Positions 1 to 11,995 are shown, counted from the first letter of the stretch. The stretch: DNA of 64,000 nt from Diprion similis (GCF_021155765.1 NC_060116.1:6262001-6326000), one strand, 5' to 3'. Notes: generated by a model not told the origin, from the sequence alone. Numbers and translations: made by a program.

Positions 1-2691
1 TTGAACGAGTTAAATTACCACGCCGCTTTTGATTTGATCCGGAAACAGAGGATTAATTTGAACTTGATATTTGATCATGATCCAGATTTGTTTGTTGCGA
101 ATGCTGAAAAGTTTATTGAGGATATAAAAAATCCAAACTGGTTGAGCTTGTTTCTATCAGATTTGCAAGAGGAAGATGTAACCTCTACAATGTACTCGAG
201 TTGTTACTCCCACAAAGCAAAACGTAACAACATAGTGAATCAAGTACCTAGTAGTACAGATAAGCCGATAATTTCTTTTGGTAAATGTGAAGAAGATTCT
301 TCAAGTAGAAATAAGGTCGAACACGTTTGTGAACTTCTGAGAAATCACATGGAAGCAAGACTTGATGCAGACAGATTGTTGTTACCGATTCTCACTAGTT
401 TGGTAAAAAAACATGAAGTTAAAGATTTGGAAGCAGCTCTGGTGAAAGTAAAGGAGATTAAAAAGTTGGAAAAACAATCTGAAGCGAAGCTGCACAGCTC
501 ATCGGAAGAAGCGTTGAAATATTTACTATACTTAGTTGACGTTAACACATTGTTTGATATTGCACTTGGAATGTATGACTTCGACTTGGTGATGCTTGTC
601 GCAGCAAAATCTCAAAAAGACCCTAAGGAATACGTTCCGTTTCTAAATGATTTACGACAATTGGATGATGATTATATGCGGTTTTCTATTGATGTACACC
701 TGAAACGTTATGAAAGTGCTTTGAATAATATCTCAAAGTGTAAAGATCGTTTTGAAGAATGTAAAACTTTGATTAAAACGCAAAATTTGTATTCCAAAGC
801 GTTAAAATTGTTTACACGAAACAGCAAGGAGTACAAAGATATTGCTGAAATTTACGGAGAATACCTTATCGATTCTAGAAAATATCAAGAAGCAGCTATT
901 ATGTTCACTCGGAGTAATAATCTCGTTAAAGCTTTGAATGCTTTTAAGCTAGCTGGGGATTGGCGTGAAGCTATCGTCATTGGCCAAGAAATGAAGTTAA
1001 GGTGACAAAATAACTTCTCACACATCCAAATACAATTATTTGAATAGTTGATCCTCGGGATGTGGTCGCATAAAATTGTATGCACGCATCTTATCTGGGA
1101 TAATCTTTCCAGAAATTTAACACACTGATTTTTTTAGCGTTACAGATTTGCAGTGTTTATACCAGGATTTAGTAAAGCAGTTGAAAGACACCAGAAAATA
1201 TGCCGATGCTGCCACTATTTTAATGCATTATTTGCACGAACCCGAAGACACTGTTGCTACTTTGTGCGAAGGCAAGCTGTGGCACGAAGCGTTGAGGATT
1301 GCTTATCAAGTAGAGCGCCTAGATATAGTTGGTAAGGACTAATTAACAACTTTATATCCATGCCTAATACGTTTTTTGAACGACAATAGTATGCGATAAA
1401 AAACCATCGCTCATTGCTTGAAGTAAACTTTCAATTTCATTATGTGCTCAATTATTTAATGATACTATTAATCCTTTTTAGAAACTCACATAAAGCCTGG
1501 TGTTCAGGAGCATGCTGACTACATGATTTCAAAAATTATTAAAAATCAAACAGATTTTATCAAGTTCAGAGAGCGACTGAGCGTTGTTAGAGCCGAAAAA
1601 TCATTGAAAGAGTTGCAACTAAGAGATGTTGGTGATGGAGATCACGAGTTCAACCCTGTGACGGGAGAATCTGATTTGTTTAGTGACACAAGCAGCATTG
1701 CTGGATCAATGACAAGCCGTGGGTCTCAGTCTTCTAGACTATCTAGGCAAGTACTGAAATTTTTAAGCGAATTGTTGGACTGGAATAATTAGCATAGTTA
1801 CAAATATTTTAAAATGTATTTAATGTGTGAAATTGAGATACGTCGTTTGACAAGATTGACTCATTATTTTTCTGTTTCTACCAACAGCAAAAGTTATCGA
1901 TCTAGTAAAAATAGGAGAAAACATGAACGAAAACTTCATAGTTTGCGTGAAGGCAGTATTTACGAAGATTTAGCTCTAATAAGTGCATTGCATGGAATTG
2001 TAACAACAACTTACGCAGACAGAGGTAATTCACTGTCACATCCATTCAAGTATACAGTCCAATCGTTTGAAAACAAATAAATACTTCAACTAATTACACT
2101 CGATTTCTTTCAGTGGAGATTAACTCACTCATGAGGATATTGTTACGATTCTATAACGACAGTTGTGCAGAAAAGTTGCAAAATTTGATGGAAGAATTAT
2201 TGAATCAAATCGAAAGGGGAAAACTGGAAATCTGGCCTGAGTACGTGCACAATGGTTCAACAGATTCTGTAAGTGGCCCGTTTTCTCCAGAAAATGACTT
2301 ATTTATATTTTTCAACAGCGCTGTTGCCTTGCACCTCGTGTTTTTTTTATATCACGATCAAGTTTTCAAATTATCAATTGAAGGATTATTTTTGAACCAT
2401 CGTTATTCTTCGTTATTCGCAGGCACTGCGTATAAATTTCGAAAGTTCACAACCTGGGCAAGGAGACGTGCCTGAGCCTTCTTTGGGTAAGGATAATAAA
2501 ATGTTGATACAGTAATGATAATTGATTAAAATTGTGACGACTTTTTGAGTAATTTTGGACTGAAGAATATGTGCTTAGTAGAGATTTCAACTGTTTCAGA
2601 ACCGCATTTGCGGTATCCACCTTTAGCAAATCCCAGTATCTGGCAACTCGAAATGGTATCATCAAAGCCAAAGTTAATATCCAACACTTAA
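1..2691 (+). CDS. Elp1: Elongator complex protein 1 (ELP1/IKAP), C-terminal half, 5' end outside window
   Basis: Scaffold subunit of the six-subunit Elongator complex, which modifies wobble uridines of cytoplasmic tRNAs. Seven exons join in frame: 1-1001, 1138-1331, 1482-1746, 1888-2024, 2114-2268, 2423-2486 and 2600-2691, giving 635 codons plus stop. The full-length family is about 1300 residues, so the N-terminal WD40 propellers lie upstream of the window. The visible part is the helical TPR-like region (for example LYQDLVKQLKDTRKYADAA) followed by the conserved basic stretch SSKNRRKHERKLHSLREGS, which in the family is the tRNA-binding/nuclear-localisation segment close to the dimerisation domain. 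The end PPLANPSIWQLEMVS resembles the usual family tail. The fourth exon is joined by a GC-AG intron. The last exon is inferred from phase and an acceptor at 2597-2599; without it the frame would end at a TAA at 2513-2515. Family identification is secure and exon ends are good. Confidence 0.93.
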
Positions 2692-2933
2692 AGAAAAAAA
2701 TGGTGCTCTGAAAAAAACTGGGAGATTGACTATTACTACACGAACTAGTGACGTGTAAATCGCTGATTTTTTATTCAGTCAGTTATTAATTTTAAGTGAT
2801 CATAGGACCGAAGTGATTAAGTTTTGCTGACCCAGCAAAAAAAGAAATCAAATAATTTATCAAAGATGATATTAATTTTTCTTTTTCGACGCGAAAACGC
2901 AAAGTGGTATACTTAATTTTATAAAATTCCCGG

Positions 2934-2939
2934 AATAAA
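2934..2939 (+). terminator. Candidate polyadenylation signal of ELP1
   Basis: AATAAA lies about 240 bases after the ELP1 stop codon. It faces the opposing signal of the next gene about 115 bases away, so the two transcription units appear to converge and end side by side. Position and motif only; no cleavage site can be read. Confidence 0.45.
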
Positions 2940-3053
2940 TAACTATTCAATTCCCACAGATTGAAGCTTGGATTGATATACGATAATAATTATGTTCGAC
3001 GATGCTCGTAGAACGGTAATTATAATATTGCTATATCACTTCACTTTCAATAG

Positions 3054-3059
3054 TTTATT
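3054..3059 (-). terminator. Candidate polyadenylation signal of the minus-strand Pro-Val/His-Gly gene
   Basis: TTTATT on the plus strand is AATAAA on the minus strand, about 110 bases beyond the stop codon at 3169-3171. Spacing suits a short 3' UTR. Confidence 0.45.
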
Positions 3060-3168
3060 TATATTTTAAAAAACGTATAATACAAAGGCATGTTTTGAAT
3101 CCGCTGGCAATACTAACGCACCAACGAATGCTGCAACATGCAGATAACAAAATCGTAATCATCGTTTC

Positions 3169-5263
3169 TTAATCCTGTTCTTCGCTTCGCTTGTCCTTGT
3201 GGCTTTTAACGTGCCCGTGTCCGTAGTGATCGTGCCCGTAGTGCTCAAGTCCGTGACCGTGACTGTAGTGGTCGTGACCATGTCCATAGTGGTCGTGACC
3301 ATGTCCATAATGGTCGTGGCCATATCCATATCCGTGATCATGTCCGTGTCCGTGTCCATGCCCATGCCCATGGCCATGCCCATGCCCATGTCCGTACCCG
3401 TATCCATGATCAAACCCGTAGGGAGATGGTGGGTAAAAATTACCATGAAATTCACCGTGCGACGAGTGAGGGAAATGAGGGTGGACCGGGAAAGGTACGG
3501 GAACTGGCACAACCTGCAGATCAAGGTAAACAGTAGTTAGAGTTCAGCTCGAAATGTGTTATATCGATTCTGTGATGCCGAAATGATACTTTAGGTGAAA
3601 CAGTTTAGCGACAGTGGCCTGAATTAATTTTAAGCTTGGGTGAAACTTATGTAAGTAAAAATATTTGTGACCTGCCGAACAAAGTCAACATGGCCGCCGT
3701 CGGCACGCATGCGATTTTGTTTGGACTTTATCGTCATTTTCAGCAATCACTAGTTATCCAGCACTTTTTTACGTTGAACAAAATTACGGCAAGAATAGTC
3801 TGGTCTTAATCACATATTTCTCGAAAGCCCAAGAACTGTGAATTTAAACTATCAAACTAACTTGCTATGTATATATGTATATACTTCATCCACTAACGAT
3901 TTACGTACATTCATTTAGGTGTCTATTTGAATTTCCACTAATTAAGTGCATGTGGATTCAAGTGACGATCTTACCTGGGGAACGGGAACCGGAACAGCGA
4001 CTGGTTTGTGTATAATTTTTTCTACCGGAACCGGAACTTCGACTGGTACATGGTAGGGCTTGTCTACGTAAACCGGGACCTTTTCTCGGACGTAAACCGG
4101 CTGCGGAACCGGAACAGGCTTTTCTAGTATCACATGTTTCGTTATGTAGACTGGATACGTTTTGAGGATCGGCTTCGTGTGAACATTCAAAAGTGGTACG
4201 TGCGGTTTGTAGATCTGTAGATGATTGTGGTTCCACCTAATTAGCACCGAAGTAATGGTCAGTTATGGTCGTAGCTCATTGTTAATTATACAACGGGACT
4301 AATTGGGAAAGGAATAATTATAGTCAGAATGAAGAGGCCCATAATCGATTCTAATCTCGTGTAAGTACAATAATTACCCGACTAATAATCTGGTTTAAGG
4401 GATCGATTCTGCCTACTCACGATCAGTTCGTGTCTGAATAAAAGAAAAACACCTTGGCTCACAATGCATTAGAATGTTGGACGCAAATCGCATCCACCAT
4501 TTTTCGACGTACCGTACACCAATTAGTTACGCGTCGATTTATTTTGTCAATTTACAATTTTCAAATTTCTTGAATTCTCAAACGTAAAATATAAATATAT
4601 AAAAGTGTTAATTAATTTCATCGAAGAAGCTATGCGTTCTATAATTGAATCATGAAATTTATGAAATCGTGGCCAGATTTTGAGTCGACAAGTTTAAGGG
4701 TAAAAAAATTAGGGAAAAATCAGAATCCCAAAATTCGTTTCATACCCTTCGAAGTGTTGCTTATGGTAGTCAAACCCGATCGATGGTACTTTTATCGGTT
4801 TCCATGGAGTTTCACCTGCTGTCCAAGGCTGACCGTGTCCGTAAGAATATGGGTTTCTTATTCCGACCCAACCATCGTTGAGAATTCCTCTTTTTCGTTG
4901 CTTCTGTTCTTCCGGATCCGCTGTGAGGGCGAACCCGTACAGAAGGGCGTTCAGTACCTGTAACAGGCCGATGGTAATTTAATCCACAATTCAATTATTG
5001 ACACGGATTTTTTAGTACTGATGTTGGTTCGATTAAAGTGAATCCGATGTTTGATTGTCGTAACTTCCGGTTCCCGTTAATAATTCCCATTCGCGTATTT
5101 TTTTTTTTTTTTGCGTTATTGTACATTTTTTTTTATCTGCAATCAAGAAGTCTTCGGCACTTGGAGTAATAACTATCCCGACTAGAGTCTTCTAGATCGA
5201 AAGTGATCGAGATTAAGTCGATCGTGATATCGTCGATTGAATTCTTACCAAGACCTTCAGCAT
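3169..5263 (-). CDS. Secreted Pro-Val-rich protein with His-Gly-rich C-terminal tail (four exons, 277 residues)
   Basis: Exons on the minus strand are 5263-5249, 4957-4746, 4236-3975 and 3513-3169; all boundaries are GT-AG and phases 0, 2 and 0 agree. The five-codon first exon MLKVL joins VLNALLYGFALTA to make a classic signal peptide (residues 1-18). Next come an acidic/basic patch ending RKRGIL at residues 26-31, a furin-like dibasic site, and a Tyr/Pro/Trp linker. Residues about 80-165 are PV repeats of the type PVPVPQPVYVREKVPVYVD. The last 115 residues are a HGHGHG run followed by DHYGHGH heptads. It is probably an extracellular, cuticle- or silk-like structural protein whose His tail could bind metal ions; that role is inferred. 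I do not recognise a named family. It shares its design with the plus-strand gene starting at 8099. Confidence 0.82.
3230..3420 (-). repeat. 21-base and 6-base coding tandem repeats of the His-Gly tail
   Basis: Within the last exon of the secreted gene, 21-base units encode the heptad DHYGHGH about three to four times, and shorter CCATGC-type units encode the continuous HG run. The repetition keeps several other frames open, which produces long antisense Met/Val-rich and Asp/Met-rich shadow frames that are not genes. Length polymorphism between individuals is likely. Confidence 0.8.
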
Positions 5264-5325
5264 TGTATATGACGCTCGGCGGTCTAGATCAGTTTGCCAA
5301 GCTAGAGACATTGGAAGCTTTTATA
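5249..5325 (-). promoter_or_regulatory. Core promoter and five-codon first exon of the minus-strand PV/His-Gly gene
   Basis: TATAAAAG occupies 5318-5325 on the minus strand. It sits 62 bases upstream of the ATG at 5263-5261, predicting transcription start near 5290-5295 and a 5' UTR of about 30 bases. The first coding exon is 15 nt and ends at a GTAAGA donor. A TATA box suits a tissue- or stage-specific, strongly induced gene such as a cuticular gene. Confidence 0.65.
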
Positions 5326-5329
5326 TTTA

Positions 5330-7990
5330 CCAAGGAGTGGTCCATTTCCTATAGACATAATCCTAATTGACCGGTTCAGACATGCACTATACGTATTCTC
5401 TAACAGCGCTTTACGGACATCCTGCATTTCCGGAATGGGTATCCACTTCATGGCCGGGTATCGAACGGTGGGATAAATCTGCGATCTAGTTTTGCAAGCT
5501 ATAGATGATGAATCGATCTACTGCTTCCCTTCCTAACGTTACTCACAGTTACATTGCGAGTTGATACTAAGTGATCTCGCGTCAGGTTCATCTCTAGCTT
5601 TCATTCGGAGTTTGAATAGTTAATTTACTGAACAACGTGTGTTTTCTTAACACGTGTTGGCTGCACGGTCGATGATTTATTAAAGGTGCGTTTGATATTC
5701 AACGTTTTAATATCCAAAGATAGTTTAATTGACGTGGAAAGGTTCGATTTGTTATTCGTCGATTATGGAATAAAAGTATGTATTTTTGAAGCAATTGCTC
5801 ATTATTTCATGTTAATGTCTCAAATTAATTTTAAAATCAGTGGGATGCACAGTCTGAATGAAAAATTAGTAAACCATAAACAACCATGCAAAAAACAACA
5901 CTGTTATTCGCGCGAATGATGTACGGTGAACTCAAACAATCGAAGAAAAGGTTTCATAATGAAAACGTTGAAAATGAAGAAAATTTTGGTGTTTTTAATC
6001 CGACTCAAATGTTTTTCTTTTTTATATTCATCCTCAACGGCTGATTATTGAGCATTAAAAGGTTAGAATAGAATTAGATAATGAAAATGTCTACGGAGTG
6101 AATAACGAGCTTAAGTGACGACTGACTAATTCCGCCTGTTAATTATACGTTCATGGAGGTATTTCATCGCCCACTAACCTACTTCCGGGTTTATTATGCG
6201 ACGTGGTGTCCTTCACATCCGGTGAAACTATGCAACAATTTATCATAACGTAGCGCCATATTCGTTATCGGTTTTTTGCAGCATCAATTTTCTCAGTATA
6301 TTGCAAGTAAGTTCCCTCAGGGATTTGCAGGAGATTGAAAGAAAACAACAATATTCTTCATGCGTTTGTTTGTCCAAGTACTCCTTCGATATTCATGTTA
6401 TAAAAATTCTCGTTACTTTCGTTCTTCTGCAAACTTCGTACAGCCATACGTATAATAATATTATACCAAGCCTTTCGCCGTTGATGTAAGTAAACATAAT
6501 ATGTGCATCGTTTTCTTCACTCTTAATTGTAAAATGAAATATAAAATTTGATTAAAGAAACCTGCTGCATTTGGTTTGGAATAAAGAGTGCTGGTCTCGG
6601 GCAGCAAACTTGAGGACTGCTTCGTTAAGTGGGTGCGAATGTATACGACAAACCTGAACGTAGGTATCTTCCGCGTAGGGAAATACAGGAACTTTCCTTG
6701 CTTTCGTTTTCTAATTTCAAACCCCGTCAGGTTGATCGACAGGTCTGCGTCAAAGGCGACAACCACTGCGTATCATTTTTTATTCAACTACAACTCAACT
6801 CGTCGCCGTTTTTGCAATATCACTTGCAACTTCCGTGCTCGAATTCTTCATATCATTTCCTGAAAGTAATCGTTTTTTTTTACTTCGGTGTAACTTTCAT
6901 TAGGTAAACTTGAGAGTTGCAAAAAATTAACGATACTCTCGTCAGACGGTCGATGATTATCATTTTTATACTCATTTTTTGTTTTAATAATTTTTTTAAT
7001 TCTACTTTTTTTTTTATGTTCCTTCATATTGCCTTAAAGATATTTATTAAGCTCAAAGGCAAGAACGTCAGACAAGTAAAGAATGCAACTTGATTGCGTT
7101 TGGCCAAAAATTGGTACGTTTTATTGATTTCATTACAAGACGGGCGGTCATTGAGCATTTATCAAATTATTACATTTGGAAGCTACAAAGTTATCTTAAA
7201 TAATGCAAAAATTGAAAACATTGCAAAGCTTTAGATATCAATGTTTTATTCCAAATAATTTCAAGGTGGTTAAAAATCTAGCAGATTCATTTGATTCCAC
7301 TCTACGATGAGTCGTATTAAACAGAATACTATATTGCACAAACTTATATACTGAAACAGGTTTTTTGTTTTGTTAATAATGAATTCAATATTGCCATTTG
7401 TTGATACTAAAATGCTAAAAATATAACAAAAAAAGCGCCTTTGTGACTTTGTAGATAACCGTCTTCTGCAGAATAAAATGGGCTTCGGCGGATTGAAATC
7501 GAACGAATCAACTAGATTTTTGACGATTTTGAAGTGATTTAAAATAAAACATCGATGTACAAAATTTCATTTATGACTCGAGTATTTTATATTTCTATAT
7601 TTTCGAAGAAATCTTCGCGTCATACGAATATAATAATCTGATAAATATGCAATGTTTATACGTCTACCTCGTTCAAATGAAATAAATAAAACGCATCGAT
7701 TTTTAACAAACGAACCTCTTTAATTGACTTTCCTACAAAAGTGTGAGAAACCTGACAATAAAATTGAAATTATTTTAGTTTAACGAACTGCACTCGCTGT
7801 CGTAATTCGCATTGCAATTCTCAGCTGCATCGTATATTATGATATGTATATGTGATTAGAAGTTGCACCGCGTGGGCGATTCGCCGTAACAGAAAAGAAA
7901 CGCACTTTTGGCCGGCACCCAGGATTAGAAATAGCGAAAGTTAATCGAATCGAATCGAATCGATTTGGTCGTCGGCGTCTTCCGGACAAT
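5330..7990. other. Divergent intergenic region between the two PV-rich genes
   Basis: About 2.7 kb of AT-rich DNA separates the two divergent promoters. Open frames here are short and show no family features. It contains one copy of a dispersed repeat (7098-7345) and a small TCGAA microsatellite near 7943-7964 just upstream of the right-hand promoter. Shared enhancers for the pair could lie here, but none can be read. Confidence 0.5.
7098..7345 (+). repeat. Dispersed repeat family R1, copy a
   Basis: Starts with TTTGGCCAAAAATTGG and contains AAAGCTTTAGATATCAATG followed by a GATTCCACTCTACGATGAG block. Diverged relatives occur near 9655, 41699 and 44651 in this window. No coding frame and no clear terminal repeats, so the class is unknown; copies differ by many substitutions and indels, so the family is old. 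Confidence 0.5.
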
Positions 7991-8001
7991 TTTCACCGCC
8001 G

Positions 8002-8009
8002 TATAAATA
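8002..8009 (+). promoter_or_regulatory. TATA box of the plus-strand PV-rich gene
   Basis: TATAAATA lies 97 bases before the ATG at 8099. A start near 8033 (TCATCACA context) fits the usual 30-base spacing. Confidence 0.65.
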
Positions 8010-8098
8010 CACTGGGGACAACAATGACTCTCATCACATTTCACGGTTGTTTCTCGTACAGCGAACGCTGTGGTGGTGTGGCTTGTTTCAAAGAAAAA

Positions 8099-11000
8099 AT
8101 GAAGTTTACTTGGGTAATTAAACAAAATAATTAAGAAATAAATAATGATAAAACTAAATTTTCTGCATTTGGATAAACTGACGAGTCGCGGCTCAGCGTA
8201 TAATTATACAAATAAATAAAAATCTTACAGGAACGCAGTGCTTTATTTTCAAATTCTTAAATCTGAAGCTGCATGCTCTGTCATCGATTCAAATTTTTTT
8301 CCTACTCCTGGTATTAACGGAACGAATTAAATTGTTAGAAGAATTGAGCGATACATATTAGAATTTCGTTCGACAGAAGCGAAACTTATAAGCGTGTAAA
8401 AATGGTTCGGTTTATACATATGTGCATTAAAAGTAACGAACTTCCTACTGGGGTGGACTTATCGGATTATTCTCGTTACCGAATATCGAGGTTAATAACG
8501 TTCGTTTGTTCTAACGATTGTTCATGAATCTCTGAAAAGATTTTATAAAAAACAGACCGTCGAAAATCCGATTAACGGTTTAACTTTGACAGGCCTTTCG
8601 AAACTGGACGAAATTCTGACCCACGACGAATAGTCTTGTTGTATAAGCTATTGCGTAACTAGAGTCTTTAACTATTTTAATTTTTATCTTACAAAAAAAA
8701 ACAAAAACAAAAAAAAACTTATTTTTGTAGCTGTAACTAGAAAAACTATAGTACGTACAGTTTACACTATATTCTTCTCTTTTTTTTCAACTATTGCGTT
8801 AATTTAATATTCATCTTTTATTCACCTGAAAGAATTTAGTGAACTAAACAAGCAGATTTAATTTTATAATGCTATTATTATTTCCAAAAAATATAGTATC
8901 TCAAAAACTATATTCATACTTATAATAGTTTCCCTCAAAATGTCTTTCTGTGATTCCAATAACGTTTGAATCGGTATTATGTAACGATAATAATCATTAC
9001 GCGACAATTTCTTAGTTACTGTGAACAATAAAAAATATCCTTATTGCATGTCAAAAGAAAACAGATATGACAGATAATTTCTCTTCACTTTCTATAACAC
9101 AGGTGCTGTGCCTGACCTTGACAGCGACCTTGGTCGCCGGGGTGGAAAGACATGAGAATCACAGCCGGAAGGGGGTTAAAAAACACGGAAAACGGGGCGT
9201 CCTCGAGCTGAGATATGGACTTCCGCAGCAAAATGGTCCAGCGTCTGTTTATGGTCCACCTGCAGCAGAGCCTGCTCCAGTCTACGAAAATCCCGCACCT
9301 ATCCTTCAGCCTGCTCCACTTCCGCCTCAACCCGCGGGACATCCGGTTCCGGTGCATTTTCAACCCTTGCCGGTTCCTCATCCTGTTGGTGAGTGAAAAC
9401 CTTGGGTGTGAAAAAAGTTTCTACGTTTAATGTTTTCACGAGGTCGGAGAATTATTTTCGAAAGTTTAAAGGCACGTTTTTGTTTTCTGTTAATTCAGAA
9501 TTAATCATAATTTTTCATTGATTTTATTTGTCAAATAAATATACAATTCATAAGCTACGATCATTTTTTTTTTTTAAATCAAGGGAAAACAAGTAGGTAA
9601 TAAAATAATGAACATTCGATTTAAATAGTTTTCAGTTTGTAATATCAAATTATTATATTATATTGGAAAGATCTCTTTAGACTTTTGGAAATAATAAATT
9701 CTGAACCCCTCAATGAAAGCTTAGATATCGATGCTTTATTTCAAATCACATATGAATGGTTAAAAATCTACTATATTTGTTCGATTTCTCTTTCAAATTA
9801 TTTGATTATTTACTTTGTTATTTGTTCGATTTCTATTTTGTACAGCCCAACTATAAGAACACTATTTTATATTTTTTATTACGATGTGACTATTGGGAAG
9901 AACAATTTCTTCAACGAATTCGCAAAAAATAGTTAATTCAACAAAATACACACTTTTAAAAATTATTCGAAGTAACAAATCGGCATCTAAGGTCAAGTTC
10001 ATAATTTCAGTATTATTTTTGGCATTTTAAGGTAAATATTCGTAGCTTGCGAATGTATTAATTTGATTAATATTCAAAGTGCGAGTATCGCGTAATTAAA
10101 TTAAGAAAAAGAATAGATTTTCAACTCACGAACCCTTTTCAAGTAATTGAACGAAAATGTGCATGCGGGCAAATAGGAGGAAGCAACTTGAGATCCCATA
10201 CTTTAATTAGAAAGAGGGATTGTTTATACACTTTCTTGGTTCACTCTTACTTTATAATATTTCCAAATCTATTATCCTATACTTGAATAATGAATTCTTC
10301 AAACCTTGGACTTTCGAAAAAATTTAGTGTGCAGTGTTTCAATTATTTGAGTTATTTAGGTTCCGTTATTCAAATAATGTTTTGAAAAATGATTCAGCCA
10401 ATTACTTATGTAGATACCATTCTTATTAGACAACTCCTGCAGTGATTTTTTTTCGTTTCAAAAAACGTACCCATTTTTTATGATTTCAAAACTTTCATAA
10501 CTCGTCAGAAATAAAACCCGGTAATAATACGCAACAATACGAGGATTAAATTCGTAATGTTATTGTACATAATTTCCAAATTCGTCGAATTCCGGAATCC
10601 GCCAACCATCTTCAGCATAATATAACAATATTACAAGGTTCCAGAGTTATTATTTTAAATGTTTAACATGACATTTATATTTACATTTCTCTACAATCTC
10701 ATGTTAAACGAATACCTACTTCGACGAATTTGGAAATAATTAAACATACCTTGATCACAAACTTATTAACGTTATTTTACATAGTAATTCATTTCAGCAT
10801 TATGATTATATAAGATTTTCTGAAATCCAGTAAAATTGTAACATAGCATTAAGACAATTTCATTTTTCAAAAATACTTTAAATTTATAAATTTGAGTTTA
10901 CACTTTTCACCTTCTATCCTCTAAAATAAACCCTTCTAAGATATTTCGATTCTCTTCCAGGTCACCCGGTTCCCATAACGGCTCCAGCGGGACTTCCGGC

Positions 11001-11418
11001 GATTCCGAATTTTCCAGTCCCTGCACCGGTAATCGCACATCCGGTTCCTCAGCCGGTGCCCGTCGGTGCACCGATCATCCAAACAGTGACGAAACACGTC
11101 GGGATCCCGGTTCCCGTGCACATCGACAGGCCAGTTGCAGTTCCCGTTGCCGTTCCTGTTCCCAGGCCGTATCCCGTCCACGTCGAGAAGATTGTCCACG
11201 TTGAGAAGCCGGTGCATTATCCTGTCCACGTGGACAGACCAGTAGCTGTTCCCGTCGCCGTTCCTGTGCTGAAACCCTATCCGGTCGAGAAGTACGTCCA
11301 CGTTGACAGGCCGTATCCGGTTCACGTTGCAGTTCCGGTTCATATACCGAAACCGTATCCTGTTCCCGTTGCGATTCACACGAAGCATTGGAAACCAGTC
11401 GCACAATACGGCTGGTAG
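8099..11418 (+). CDS. Secreted Pro-Val-rich protein, 252 residues, three exons
   Basis: Exons are 8099-8113, 9103-9388 and 10961-11418; donors GTAATT and GTGAGT and acceptors ACACAG and TTCCAG give phases 0 and 1 and 253 codons with stop. The five-codon first exon MKFTW joins VLCLTLTATLVAG to form a signal peptide (residues 1-18). A basic patch ends HGKRGVL at residues 33-39, comparable with RKRGIL in the divergent neighbour. The rest is Pro/Val-rich: a proline linker (PVYENPAPILQPAPLPPQP), then PVPVHIDRPVAVPVAVPVP-type repeats alternating with YPVHVEK and YPVHVD units, ending in an aromatic tail QYGW. It is likely an extracellular structural or cuticular protein (inferred). The ATG at 9067 continues into exon 2 but would place intron sequence at the N terminus and destroy the signal peptide, so 8099 is preferred. 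Confidence 0.85.
9655..9800 (+). repeat. Dispersed repeat family R1, copy b
   Basis: Inside intron 2 of the PV-rich gene. It shares GAAAGCTTAGATATCGATGC and the following TTTATTTCAAATCACAT block with the copy near 41.8 kb, and more weakly with the copy at 7.2 kb. Confidence 0.5.
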
Positions 11419-11784
11419 ACTATCGCAGCGCGTTTTTCATTTCTACACTGAAAAGTTAGTTTTATTTTTACTTTAAGTTTATTACGTTATAGAAGTAAAC
11501 AGCTTGTTGTTCTATGGGTCACACGAATAAGAACAACGTCACTACTATGCAGTAAAAATTATTCTGAACAAATTTGTGTAACCGAAACTTAGGTCCCAAC
11601 GATTTGAGAAAAGGTCTTATTATTAGAACGTTGAAAATTGTTGAATTCTGGTATTTTCGATCGGGTTTTAATTCTAAAAAAATAAGCTCTCAAAAGTGTA
11701 AGAACCTTATTGCGAACATCAGAGTTTAATTATTATTCACGTTCTAATGTTGGAACTTTCTCTCAAATTTTCGATATCTTGATT

Positions 11785-11905
11785 CGTGTTATTCGAATTT
11801 TTTTAGATTTATTATTCTATTACAAATTATGGATGTTGTTTCATTCGCGCTCACCCTTATTGGCAAAAACAACAGTGCCAGAGATTTTTTTAATGTTTAC
11901 GTTTT
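11785..11905 (+). repeat. Dispersed repeat family R2, copy a
   Basis: GTGTTATTCGAATTT followed by TATGGATGTTGTTTC and a GGCAAAAACAAC block also occurs at 23041-23160 with substitutions. Non-coding; class unknown. Confidence 0.5.
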
Positions 11906-11914
11906 CTTTTCCAG

Positions 11915-11995
11915 ACTCTTGATCCAGACAGTGAAGGTCGTTCATTCCTAACCGCCATGTTCGTAGTTACCGTACTAATTCTCTTCTACACATAG
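11915..11995 (+). CDS. Possible terminal exon encoding a GPI-anchor or membrane-tail-like peptide
   Basis: A strong acceptor (pyrimidine tract TTTTCTTTTCCAG ending at 11914) precedes 26 codons and a TAG. The peptide starts TLDPDSEGRS and ends with the hydrophobic run FLTAMFVVTVLILFYT. Small residues followed by a hydrophobic end at the stop codon is the usual layout of a GPI-attachment signal. No upstream exons in matching phase could be identified, and joining from the last exon of the PV-rich gene gives a stop. It may be chance. Confidence 0.25.
   Translation, partial: TLDPDSEGRSFLTAMFVVTVLILFYT

Noticed and set aside
3199-3540. Long plus-strand Met/Val-rich frame and minus-strand Asp/Met-rich frame over the His-Gly exon
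   Set aside because: Open only because the short coding repeats keep all frames free of stops; the spliced gene with signal peptide explains the region.
9067-9102. ATG at 9067 as the start of the PV-rich gene
   Set aside because: It would read intron sequence and lose the signal peptide; the spliced five-codon exon at 8099 gives a proper secretion signal and has a TATA box.
10936-11406. 156-codon minus-strand frame rich in Arg/Asn
   Set aside because: Antisense shadow of the repetitive PV exon; composition follows from the reverse complement of GT/CC-rich codons.
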